Positions 46,506-54,051 of a stretch of 64,000 nucleotides of DNA are shown piece by piece. Origin of the DNA: Haloplanus ruber (lineage in GTDB: Archaea > Halobacteriota > Halobacteria > Halobacteriales > Haloferacaceae). A program made the translations under genes and the position numbers. Each line of letters begins with the position of its first letter. The stretch's first letter is position 1. The DNA lies in assembly GCF_024494725.1 (NCBI RefSeq), contig NZ_JANHDK010000006.1:58875-122874 (forward strand). Reading direction: 5' to 3'. The notes beneath the pieces are model-generated. The model was not told where the DNA came from. It searched no databases and worked only from the letters and a program-made list of their open reading frames with translations.

Positions 46506-47486
46506 TTACGCCGCGTCGGAAACCGTGAGGACGACTTTGCCGCGCGAGCCGTCGGACAGCACGTGTCGCTGTGCCTCGGCGGCCGCTTCGAGGGGGTAGG
46601 TCGCCTCGATTTCAACGGTGAAGGTGCCGTCGGCGAGCAGGCGGCCCACCCGTTCGAGGATCGGCGCTTGATCGTCGCGCGAGGCCATGATCGACATAAA
46701 GGAGAGGTCGGCGTCGGCGATTTTGCCGGTCATCGACGCGCCGGGGTCGATGGTGATCGGCTCCTCCTCGCCGAGGACGACGATCCGTCCTCCGCGGGTC
46801 AGGACCTCGAGGTCCGTCGTGACGTTGGCGGCGGCGTGGGTTTCGAGCACCACGTCGATCTCGCCGCCCGCGGCCTCGCGGATCCGGTCAGCGACGTCGT
46901 CGCCGGCGTAGTCGATCACGCCGTCGGCGCCGAGATCACCGACGAACGCCCGGTCGCTCCCCGCCGTGGCAACGACGGTGGCACCCGCGTGGTCGGCGAT
47001 TTGGACGGCCGCGTGGCCGACGCCGCCCGCCCCGCCTTGGATCAGACAGGTGTCCCCGACCGAGAGTCCGCCCCGGTTGACGAGGCCCCGCCACGCCGTC
47101 GCGAAGGCCATCGCGGCGGCCGCGCCGTCGGCGAACGATACCTCGTCGGGGAGGGGGGCGAGCGACGCCGCCGGAGCGGCGACGTACTCGGCGTACGTCC
47201 CGTCCTCGAACAGGCCGAGGCCGGTGGCGAACACCCGGTCGCCGACCGCGACGCCCTCAACGCCGTCACCGACCGCCTCGACGACGCCGGCGGCGTCCGA
47301 GCCGCCGACGTGTGGGAGGCCGCCCGCGGGGCTGACTCCGCCCTCCCGAACGTAGGTGTCGATGGGGTTGACGCTCGCCGCGTGCACTCGGACGAGCGCC
47401 TCGTCGTGGCCCGGGTCCGGTGTCGGTACGTCGTCGACTGTCAGTACATCCGCGTCGCCGTGTTCGTGGTATCGGATTGCCTTCAT
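46506..47486 (-). CDS. Zinc-independent MDR family NADPH:quinone oxidoreductase
   Basis: 326 residues. GroES-like N-terminal domain (VHAASVNPIDTYVREGG) and Rossmann domain with the NADPH loop LIQGGAGGVGHAAVQIADHAG (GxGGVG, about residues 144-149), GADGVIDYAGDDVAD and THAAANVTTDLEVLTRGGRI. The N-terminal zinc ligands of alcohol dehydrogenases are absent, placing it with QOR/zeta-crystallin type reductases of quinones or electrophilic alkenes. Start at the ATG at 47486 (MKAIRYHEHGDADVL). Confidence 0.93.
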   Translation of the reverse strand: MKAIRYHEHGDADVLTVDDVPTPDPGHDEALVRVHAASVNPIDTYVREGGVSPAGGLPHVGGSDAAGVVEAVGDGVEGVAVGDRVFATGLGLFEDGTYAEYVAAPAASLAPLPDEVSFADGAAAAMAFATAWRGLVNRGGLSVGDTCLIQGGAGGVGHAAVQIADHAGATVVATAGSDRAFVGDLGADGVIDYAGDDVADRIREAAGGEIDVVLETHAAANVTTDLEVLTRGGRIVVLGEEEPITIDPGASMTGKIADADLSFMSIMASRDDQAPILERVGRLLADGTFTVEIEATYPLEAAAEAQRHVLSDGSRGKVVLTVSDAA

Positions 47487-47549
47487 GGATTGGATCGTCG
47501 GTCGCCTGCACTTGGTCGCTTCCCGGTTCTACGTTCTGTCTGCGGCCGT

Positions 47550-47981
47550 TCACTCGTCGTGTGGGATGACGATCACGGGGCGGTCGGTCCCGAGGAGGAC
47601 ACCCTGCGTGACGCTTCCGAGCAGGACTTTGCCGACCGCGCTGCGCTGGCGGGCGACCATGACGACCGCATCCACGTCCTCGCTCGCCGCCAACGCGATG
47701 ATCTCCTCGGCCGGGTCGCCGTGCCGGGAGTGGACGTCGACGGTGAACCCGCTCTCGGAGAGCCGGCCGGCCGCGTCCGTGATGACGTCGGGGAGTTCCT
47801 CGGCGTCGTAGAACTCGTCGGACTCGATGTCCGACCACTCTCCGTGGACCTCGAACTCCTCGAAGACGTTGAGCACCGTCAGCCGTGTCTCGCTCGGATC
47901 GTAGTGAAGGTCACCGATCCCCGACACGAGGCGGTCGATGTGGTCCCGGTTCTGGTCCATCGGGACAAGTAGTCTCGGCAT
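47550..47981 (-). CDS. Universal stress protein (UspA fold)
   Basis: 143 residues. Opening MPRLLVPMDQNRDHIDRLV and the nucleotide-binding signature near the C-terminus, MVARQRSAVGKVLLGSVTQG, in the G-x2-G-x9-G[ST] form with VGKVLLGS. So the protein may bind ATP. Followed by LLGTDRPVIVIPHDE. Free-standing, preceded by the cupin gene 51 bp upstream on the same strand. Confidence 0.9.
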   Translation of the reverse strand: MPRLLVPMDQNRDHIDRLVSGIGDLHYDPSETRLTVLNVFEEFEVHGEWSDIESDEFYDAEELPDVITDAAGRLSESGFTVDVHSRHGDPAEEIIALAASEDVDAVVMVARQRSAVGKVLLGSVTQGVLLGTDRPVIVIPHDE

Positions 47982-48032
47982 GCTAACCCCGTTTTCGGCC
48001 GTCGACTTAACTGCACGGTGACGGCGAGACCG

Positions 48033-48443
48033 TCACTCGCGTTCGTCGAGCAGTTCGCCGATCGTCTTGACCGTCTCGACCGGGTGGCGACCCGAGGGCG
48101 GCCAGCCCATGGCGACGATCCGACACGGCTCGTCGAACGGGTTGTGAACCAGGTGGACGCCCTCCGGTCCCGCGTCGAAGCGGACAGTGTCGCCCTGTTC
48201 GGCGATAAATCGGTCGTCCGCGACTTCGACCCGACACCGGCCGGCCGCGACGTGGATCAACTCCGCCTGGTCGTGGTGGTAGTGAAAGTGGCTCTGGGAG
48301 AGACGCTCGCCGGGTTCGAGGACGGCGACGTTCAGGTTGAACGGCTCGATATCGAGTTTCGGCGACAGTTCCCAGCGCGTTCCAGGTTTGTCGTCACGTG
48401 GGTCGCTCTCGGATGGACGAACGCGCTGCCAGCCTTCGGACAT
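48033..48443 (-). CDS. Cupin-domain protein
   Basis: 136 residues. Cupin motif 1 is GERLSQSHFHYHHDQAELIH, followed by VAAGRCRVEV (motif continuation), and motif 2 is PEGVHLVHNPFDEPCRIV. The multiple histidines in FHYHHDQAE would bind a metal. The N-terminal GTRWELSPKLDIEPFNLNV is typical of small haloarchaeal cupins, probably sensors or isomerases. It lies between the TRAP permease and the USP gene on the same strand, with own upstream spacing of 46 bp. Confidence 0.83.
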   Translation of the reverse strand: MSEGWQRVRPSESDPRDDKPGTRWELSPKLDIEPFNLNVAVLEPGERLSQSHFHYHHDQAELIHVAAGRCRVEVADDRFIAEQGDTVRFDAGPEGVHLVHNPFDEPCRIVAMGWPPSGRHPVETVKTIGELLDERE

Positions 48444-48489
48444 ACGGTGCGGTCACCCGCGACAATAATAAATCGCCCGCAGGCGCCGC

Positions 48490-50520
48490 CTATCCCTCGG
48501 CGGGGGTGGTGACGTCCACCGATCCCGACCGGAGGAAGTAGCCACAGGCGGCGACGATGGCGGCCACGAGCAACACCTGACCGATCATCGTGGGGACGAA
48601 GATAGCACCCAGTCCCAGCAGGAGGAAGACCGGCCGCAGAAGTGTCGGAATCTGCTGTCGGATGTACCCGGTGAGCCCGATGCTCACCGAGACGAATCCC
48701 GCGAAGACGATGACGAAGGCGACGAGCGTCATCGGACTGGGGTAGAGGAGTGCCTCGTTGTAGAAGAACGCGAAGGGAAGCAGGAACATCGGGAAGCCGA
48801 TGCGGAGCGACTCGACGGCCGTCTCCCAGAAGTCGGAGCCGGCAATCCCCTGGCCGATGATGACCGAGAGCGCAATCGGCGGCGTGATGTTCGAGACGAT
48901 GGCGAAGTAGAAGACGAACATGTGAGCGGTGAACTCCTGGACGCCGATCTGCACCAGCGACGGCGCCACGAGCACGGCCACGATCATGTAGGCCGCAGTC
49001 GTCGACATCCCCATGCCGAACGCGATGGCGGCGAGCATCGCCAGGAACAGCATGACGACGACGACACCACCGGACAGCAAGACGAGGTACGACGAGAGTT
49101 GCTGTGCGAACCCAGTGACGATCAGCGCTCGGATGACGATACCGAGACTCGCCAGCAGGATCGTGATGTTGAGCGTCGCCTCGGCGCCACGGCGCATCCC
49201 TTCGAGAGACTCACGGAGGAACAGTTTGAACGCGGCCGCGAGATCCTCCTCTTTGGCGTCGGTGACGACTTCGAAGGCGACGCGGACGAGACGCAGTCCC
49301 ATCAGCGAGACGATGGCGTAGAAGCCGGCGACCATCGGGTCGGCGCCGATACCGATCAGCCACCACAGCAGGATGGCGAACATCCCGATATACTCGAAGT
49401 GACGCACGATATCGAACAGCCGCTTGCCGAGACCCCGCGGATCAGGCTCGGTGGTGATCGTCGTCGAGACGCTGTTGCTCGTGCTCAGCGAGATGGCGAC
49501 CGAGACGGTGAGGAAAAAGAGGATGGCCGGCGCTATCGCGCCGATGACGATGTCGGAGTAGTTCGGATCGATGAGTTCGGCCATCAGGAACGCGCCGGCG
49601 CCCATGATCGGCGGGAGTACCTGCCCGCCACAGGAGGCGACCGCCTCGATGGCGGCCGCAATCTTCGGCCGGTAGCCGTTCTCCTTCATCAGCGGGATGG
49701 TGAACGCACCGGTCGTTGCGGTGTTAGCAGCGGTCGATCCGTTGATCGACCCCATGAACATGCTCGCGGCGACGGCCACCTGACCGATCTCGATGTACTT
49801 GCGACGTGCGGCCAGTCGCGTCATCCCTTTGATGAACGTCGCCATCCCGCCGTACTTCTCCATCAGTCCGGCGAGAATGAGGAAGATGACGACCCAGGTC
49901 GCCGAAATCTGCAGGAGCGTTCCGAGTAGCCCCTCCATCTCGACGGTGTTCATCGTGATGATCCGCTGGACCGTCAGCCCGCGGTGGGAGAGCAGCCCAG
50001 GCATCAGCGGCCCGAAGTAGGAGTACACCAGGCCGACCAGCGCAATCCCGGTGATGAGCCGGGAGACGTGTGCCAGCGCGACCAACACCAGGAGGATCAC
50101 CAGCACGCCGGAGATGATCGCGGTGTCGGTGTAGACCCCCGCGGTCAGCCGTATCTGGTCGTAGTTGGACTGGATGTAGTACAGCGGGATCACCGAGATA
50201 ACGCTGTACAGCGCGTATCCGACCGTCTTAGCCTTCCCCGTGGTCGCCGACCAGTCTTCGTCCAGCATCTGGATGATGCCCCACAGCGAGAGCACCATCG
50301 CGAGGTGGATGATCCCGTGGCGAGCGCGCGGCAGCTGGAACGTCTGGGCGTACCACAGGTGATAGAGGAAGAAGACGACCGTGATCGCGTACACCAGCAA
50401 CTCGACCGGCCCCTTGTTCCAGATCTGTTCGGAGTAGCTATCCCGGAACTTCTCGTCGATAGTCCGCTCTATGTCCGCGAGCGAACGGGTGTCCTGATCG
50501 GCGTCGTTGCCGGTGGCCAT
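48490..50520 (-). CDS. TRAP transporter fused permease (DctQM, TAXI type)
   Basis: 676 residues. The first ~190 residues carry four helices equivalent to the small DctQ subunit (LLVYAITVVFFLYHLWYA, HLAMVLSLWGIIQML, VGYALYSVISVIPLYYI, IISGVLVILLVLVALAHV). From about 195 on, the large DctM domain has 12 or more helices, with MFMGSINGSTAANTATTGAF and PPIMGAGAFLMAELID, which are the conserved substrate-gate blocks. Such fusions pair with TAXI solute-binding proteins and use the sodium or proton gradient. The gene lies 9 bp downstream of the TAXI gene. Confidence 0.93.
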   Translation of the reverse strand: MATGNDADQDTRSLADIERTIDEKFRDSYSEQIWNKGPVELLVYAITVVFFLYHLWYAQTFQLPRARHGIIHLAMVLSLWGIIQMLDEDWSATTGKAKTVGYALYSVISVIPLYYIQSNYDQIRLTAGVYTDTAIISGVLVILLVLVALAHVSRLITGIALVGLVYSYFGPLMPGLLSHRGLTVQRIITMNTVEMEGLLGTLLQISATWVVIFLILAGLMEKYGGMATFIKGMTRLAARRKYIEIGQVAVAASMFMGSINGSTAANTATTGAFTIPLMKENGYRPKIAAAIEAVASCGGQVLPPIMGAGAFLMAELIDPNYSDIVIGAIAPAILFFLTVSVAISLSTSNSVSTTITTEPDPRGLGKRLFDIVRHFEYIGMFAILLWWLIGIGADPMVAGFYAIVSLMGLRLVRVAFEVVTDAKEEDLAAAFKLFLRESLEGMRRGAEATLNITILLASLGIVIRALIVTGFAQQLSSYLVLLSGGVVVVMLFLAMLAAIAFGMGMSTTAAYMIVAVLVAPSLVQIGVQEFTAHMFVFYFAIVSNITPPIALSVIIGQGIAGSDFWETAVESLRIGFPMFLLPFAFFYNEALLYPSPMTLVAFVIVFAGFVSVSIGLTGYIRQQIPTLLRPVFLLLGLGAIFVPTMIGQVLLVAAIVAACGYFLRSGSVDVTTPAEG

Positions 50521-50529
50521 CGTGGGTAG

Positions 50530-51603
50530 CTATGCCTCGGGTGGGGCGGTCAGGTCGTAGTCTTCGAGCAGCCCTTCCTCCTCGTAGTAGCGGTAGGCAC
50601 CCTCGTGCAGCGGGATGTCGGGGTGGAGCTGGCCGAGGAAGCGGTCCGGGTCCGGGAAGAAGGCCATGACGTCGTCCTGTTCGAGGAGCGCCTCCCCTTC
50701 TTGATGGGTGAACCGAGCGATGTCGTAGACGATGTCGGCGTCCGCGTTGGCGTTCACGACGTAGAGGTACGTCAGCGTGAACGTATCGAGGGGGTCCTGG
50801 TAGTTCTCGGCGAACTGCGAGACCGTGTCGGCGTCCAGCTGGACGTACGTCGAGTAGCCGAGGTCGTTATTGAGGAGGTCGCGCGTGGACTGCGAGATCG
50901 GGAGCGGCTCCCAGTTGACCGTCGCGTCGATCTCCTGGAACCAGCCCTGCGGGGTCGTCTGGTTGACGGTCCAGGTGAACGCCGCGTCGACCTGTCCCGA
51001 ACGGAGCGCGCTCGGAATGTCGGCGAAGGCCATATACCGGTTGTCGACGTTGTCGAGACCGATTTCGGCGTCGACAATGGCTTCGACCGGTGGCCGCGTC
51101 CCGGAGCCGGCCGACGAGATGGCGATTGGGCGCCCCTCCAGGTCGTCCCAGCCGCTCACCGCGTCCGCGTTGTACAGGCCGAAGTTGTAGAAGCCCATAT
51201 AGCCGCGGACCTGCCGGTGGTTGCTGAAGTCCTGCAGCCCTTGGTCCTCGTAGGGGCCCGTATCGGGCGCCGCGTCGAGGAGCTGTGTCGTCGTTCCGCT
51301 CATCTCGAACTCGCCGGCGTCGAAGCGACGGTACGACGCTCCCGTCCCCTCCGTGATGACGGCGTCGACAGAGACCGAATCGAGCGCGTCGTTTTGCTCC
51401 GCGTACTGGCTCCACGTGGACCCGATCCGGAACGACGATGACCCTTCCGAGGAGGTGCCGAGCGTCCAGCTCGCCTGACCGCCGCCACCGTCGCCCCCAT
51501 CGCCGCCGCCCCCGCCCCCGCCGCCGGAACAGCCGGCAAGGGTGGTTGTCGCTACTGTCGCTACACCTGCTCGCTTGAGGAACTCCCGCCTAGCTTCGTC
51601 CAT
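50530..51603 (-). CDS. TAXI-family TRAP solute-binding lipoprotein
   Basis: 357 residues. The leader EARREFLKRAGVATVATTT ends in LAGC, giving a twin-arginine lipoprotein; a poly-glycine linker follows. Mature blocks: SWTLGTSSEGSSSFRIGSTW (ligand loop), YGFYN-like GYMGFYNFGLYNADAVSG, AISSAGSGTRPPVEAIVDAE and VDAAFTWTVNQTT. It captures a small organic anion such as a dicarboxylate, amino acid or tricarboxylate and passes it to the permease encoded next. A palindrome and TATA box lie just upstream (51627-51648). Confidence 0.93.
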   Translation of the reverse strand: MDEARREFLKRAGVATVATTTLAGCSGGGGGGGGDGGDGGGGQASWTLGTSSEGSSSFRIGSTWSQYAEQNDALDSVSVDAVITEGTGASYRRFDAGEFEMSGTTTQLLDAAPDTGPYEDQGLQDFSNHRQVRGYMGFYNFGLYNADAVSGWDDLEGRPIAISSAGSGTRPPVEAIVDAEIGLDNVDNRYMAFADIPSALRSGQVDAAFTWTVNQTTPQGWFQEIDATVNWEPLPISQSTRDLLNNDLGYSTYVQLDADTVSQFAENYQDPLDTFTLTYLYVVNANADADIVYDIARFTHQEGEALLEQDDVMAFFPDPDRFLGQLHPDIPLHEGAYRYYEEEGLLEDYDLTAPPEA

Positions 51604-51626
51604 GGTAATACCGTCCGCTAGGCATG

Positions 51627-51648
51627 ATGTGATCTATCACATAAAAAG
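51627..51648 (-). promoter_or_regulatory. Palindromic operator abutting the TAXI-TRAP TATA box
   Basis: Palindrome ATGTGAT-CT-ATCACAT (51627-51642) followed on the minus strand's upstream side by a T-rich TATA box (minus CTTTTTATG, 51640-51648). A repressor bound here would block TBP/TFB or polymerase. The arms TGTGA/TCACA resemble the half-site of CRP/FNR-like regulators, but such proteins are not typical of haloarchaea, so the regulator is unknown. Confidence 0.55.
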
Positions 51649-51733
51649 ATCCCTCATACCGTCGGCCGGCTGACCTGATCAGTCGACAGACGTGATCCGG
51701 GTGCTTATCCGCCGTTCGTTCCTACACACAGGC

Positions 51734-52213
51734 ATGGCCGTGTACCAACGCCGGACGCGTGTCGGCGCGCCGCTGGAGTCGGTGTGGGACTTTCACTCCC
51801 GCGTGAGTGGACTGGAGGCGCTGACCCCGGGGTGGATGCACCTCCGGATCGAGGAGGTTCAGGGACCGGACGGTAATCCCGATCCGGAGATTCTGGTTCC
51901 CGGATCGCGCATCGAAGCCTCGGTCCAACCCTTCGGCGCCGGGCCGCGACAGCAGTGGACCTCGCTGATCACCGAGCGCGAACGCGAGGGAGCGACCGCC
52001 CACTTCACCGACGAGATGGCCGGCGGACCGTTCCGCCACTGGGAGCACACCCACCGCTTTTTCGCCGACGGGGACGAGACGGTCGTCGACGACCGGGTGG
52101 TCTACGCCCTCCCGTTCGGGCCGCTTGGCGACGCCATCGCGCCGCTAGCCCGTGTCGGCTTCGAACCCATGTTCCGGTTCCGACACCGGCGAACGCGCGA
52201 ACTCCTCGAGTGA
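51734..52213 (+). CDS. SRPBCC-superfamily protein (COG4276-like)
   Basis: 159 residues from the ATG at 51734 (MAVYQRRTRVGAPLESVWDF). A START-like helix-grip fold: VWDFHSRVSGLEALTPGWM near the start, IEASVQPFGAGPRQQWTSLI in the middle, GPFRHWEHTHRFFADGDETV, and RHRRTRELLE at the end. The family binds hydrophobic ligands, with the pocket formed by the curved sheet; no catalytic residues can be named. Has no operon partner. Confidence 0.85.
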   Translation: MAVYQRRTRVGAPLESVWDFHSRVSGLEALTPGWMHLRIEEVQGPDGNPDPEILVPGSRIEASVQPFGAGPRQQWTSLITEREREGATAHFTDEMAGGPFRHWEHTHRFFADGDETVVDDRVVYALPFGPLGDAIAPLARVGFEPMFRFRHRRTRELLE

Positions 52214-52244
52214 GCGTCCGTGTCAGATCGCTGTTCTCGTAGGT

Positions 52245-52267
52245 TGTTACCTCTGTTCGTGGTAACA
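52245..52267. promoter_or_regulatory. Inverted repeat upstream of the VOC gene
   Basis: TGTTACC and GGTAACA separated by nine bases, an exact 7-bp dyad 53-75 bp before the VOC start at 52320. A candidate dimeric-regulator site. Confidence 0.45.
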
Positions 52268-52319
52268 GTTGCCATACAGTGACGACAATCCGTATGAGGC
52301 CGGCGGCCCAACGACCGAT

Positions 52320-52718
52320 ATGGACGTCGTCGACCTAGACCACGCTGCTTTCCGCGTGAGCGACCTCGACCGCGCACTCGAGTTCTACCACGACCTGTTG
52401 GGGATGCCGATCCGCGACCGTGACCGCTACGAGGCCGGGGAAGTTCCCTACGTCGCGGTCGTGGCCGGTGGCCGCCATCTCCACCTCGTGCCGACCGACG
52501 AATCGGTTTCCGTCGGCGGCGAACACGTCTGTCTGCTTCTCCGGTCGGACGGCACCGGCACCCGAGCGGAGATGGACGCCCTCCTCGAGGAACTTCGGGA
52601 CGCAGGCGTCACGGTTGAATCCGGGGAGCCACACGAGCGCTACGGTGCCTACGGTCGCGACTGGGCGGCGTACGTTCGGGACCCCGACGGCCGGCGGGTC
52701 GAACTCAAACTTCACTGA
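52320..52718 (+). CDS. VOC/glyoxalase-fold metal enzyme
   Basis: 132 residues from the ATG at 52320. Two beta-alpha-beta modules: MDVVDLDHAAFRVSDLDRAL with the metal histidine in DHAAF, RHLHLVPTDE, then AYVRDPDGRRVELKLH at the C-terminus with the closing glutamate. Typical of the glyoxalase/extradiol dioxygenase/fosfomycin-resistance superfamily; substrate unknown. A palindrome sits upstream and may regulate it. Its stop overlaps the stop of the convergent exporter gene by several bases. Confidence 0.87.
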   Translation: MDVVDLDHAAFRVSDLDRALEFYHDLLGMPIRDRDRYEAGEVPYVAVVAGGRHLHLVPTDESVSVGGEHVCLLLRSDGTGTRAEMDALLEELRDAGVTVESGEPHERYGAYGRDWAAYVRDPDGRRVELKLH

Positions 52719-53617
52719 GTGTCGCCGGGCGTCCGGGTCGACGCGGTGACGTAGATCCCAGCGAGGACGACTGCGCCGCCGAAGAGCGTCGTGGGCGGCG
52801 GGACCTCCGAGAGAAGCACCAGCGCGAGCAGCGTACTGCCGACGGGTTCACCGAGCAAGGAGACGCTGACGACGTGTGACTCGAGGTGGCCGAGCGCCCA
52901 GTTCACGACCGTGTGGCCGAGGACGCCCGGCCCGAGCGCCATCGCGGCGAACAGGAGCCACTCGTGCGGTGGATACGACAGGAGGCGAAGACCCTGGACC
53001 ACCGCGACCCCGAACAGGACGAGCGCACAGGCCGTATACACGACCGTCACGTACGGCAACACCCCCAGTCGACGCCGAAGCGACCGCCCGGCGAGATAGT
53101 ACGCCGCGACGGCCACCGCGCCGAGGAGGGCCAGCGCGTTGCCGTACTGAGCCCCCGCCACAGCGGTGTCCAGTGTGGCCGTCGGATCGACGACCGCGAG
53201 CAACTCCGGGCCGAACGAGAGCGCGACCATCCCCGCGAGGGCAACCCCGATTCCCAGGGCACCGCGTCGACTCACTCGTTCCCCCAGCAGGACCCACGCC
53301 CCGGCGGCGACGAACACCGGTTGGGCTTGGACGATGGTGACACTCGCGGCGACTGTCGTGTGATCGAGGCTCTCGAACCAGACCACGAAGTGAAAGGCCA
53401 GGGCGACCCCCGCGGCGACTGCGACGGCGGCGTCGCGAGCCTCGATCCGGGTGAGCGAGCGACGGTCGGTGCCGTCGACGAGTGGAGCGAGCGCGACGAC
53501 GGTAAACGACACCCGATACAGCGCCTTGATGACGTTCGGAGCGTCACTCCAACGGACCAGGATCGCGCTCGTGCTGATCGCGAGGACCGCAACGCCCAAC
53601 GCGACCAGCGGCGACAC
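52712..53617 (-). CDS. EamA/DMT superfamily transporter
   Basis: 301 residues from a GTG at 53617 (VSPLVALGVAVLAISTSAIL). Two EamA repeats of five helices each: LALVVWFESL-type motifs (HFVVWFESLDHTTVAASVTI in repeat 1 with QAQPVFVAAGAWVLLGE) and, in repeat 2, LLGEPVGSTLLALVLLSEVPP. The family exports or imports amino acids and nucleotide metabolites; direction unknown. A longer open frame upstream (to 53713) is arginine-rich and rejected. Confidence 0.88.
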   Translation of the reverse strand: MSPLVALGVAVLAISTSAILVRWSDAPNVIKALYRVSFTVVALAPLVDGTDRRSLTRIEARDAAVAVAAGVALAFHFVVWFESLDHTTVAASVTIVQAQPVFVAAGAWVLLGERVSRRGALGIGVALAGMVALSFGPELLAVVDPTATLDTAVAGAQYGNALALLGAVAVAAYYLAGRSLRRRLGVLPYVTVVYTACALVLFGVAVVQGLRLLSYPPHEWLLFAAMALGPGVLGHTVVNWALGHLESHVVSVSLLGEPVGSTLLALVLLSEVPPPTTLFGGAVVLAGIYVTASTRTPGDTQ

Positions 53618-53717
53618 GACACGTCCCTCCGTCCCGGGCACACGAGTCCGCTCGGCGGGCGGCGGTTTACTCCTGTCGCCACGGATCGAAGAGAGGGATC
53701 GCTCCCGGCACACTTTC

Positions 53718-53734
53718 GAAGAAAGTTTTTCTTC
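53718..53734. promoter_or_regulatory. Inverted repeat in the divergent promoter of the symporter operon
   Basis: GAAGAAA and TTTCTTC around GTT, extended by matching TTT/AAA outer triplets to 53714-53738 with one mismatch on each arm. It lies about 100 bp upstream of the DUF3311 ATG at 53800 and 97 bp from the DMT start. Confidence 0.5.
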
Positions 53735-53799
53735 AAAAAGCCAGATGGAGGATTATTTGGAATCATTTACGTAGTTGGAGATACGAATACATTCCAAGC

Positions 53800-54051
53800 A
53801 TGCGTTCGATACGCGATTGGCTGTGGGTCGTGGCGTTCGTCGTGCTCGTCGTGTTCTCAATTCCCTGGTTCCTCTGGGGCACGTCGACGGTGGTCGCCGG
53901 GTTGCCCGTCTGGCTCTGGTGGCACCTCGGGTGGATGGGCATAGCGGCCGTGACCTTCGGGCTGTTCACCCGCCACGGGTGGGATCGGCTGATGGGCGTC
54001 GACACTGGCACCGCTGCGGGGCCGCGACTCGACGGGGGTGAGAAGCCGTGA
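53800..54051 (+). CDS. DUF3311 small membrane subunit of a sodium symporter
   Basis: 83 residues with two membrane helices, LWVVAFVVLVVFSIPWFLW and VWLWWHLGWMGIAAVTFGLF, and a short acidic tail. The IPWFLW and GWD-like ending DRLM are DUF3311 features. The family is almost always encoded just before a sodium:solute symporter, as here: its TGA overlaps the GTG of the next gene. It is presumably a small accessory subunit. Confidence 0.9.
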   Translation: MRSIRDWLWVVAFVVLVVFSIPWFLWGTSTVVAGLPVWLWWHLGWMGIAAVTFGLFTRHGWDRLMGVDTGTAAGPRLDGGEKP

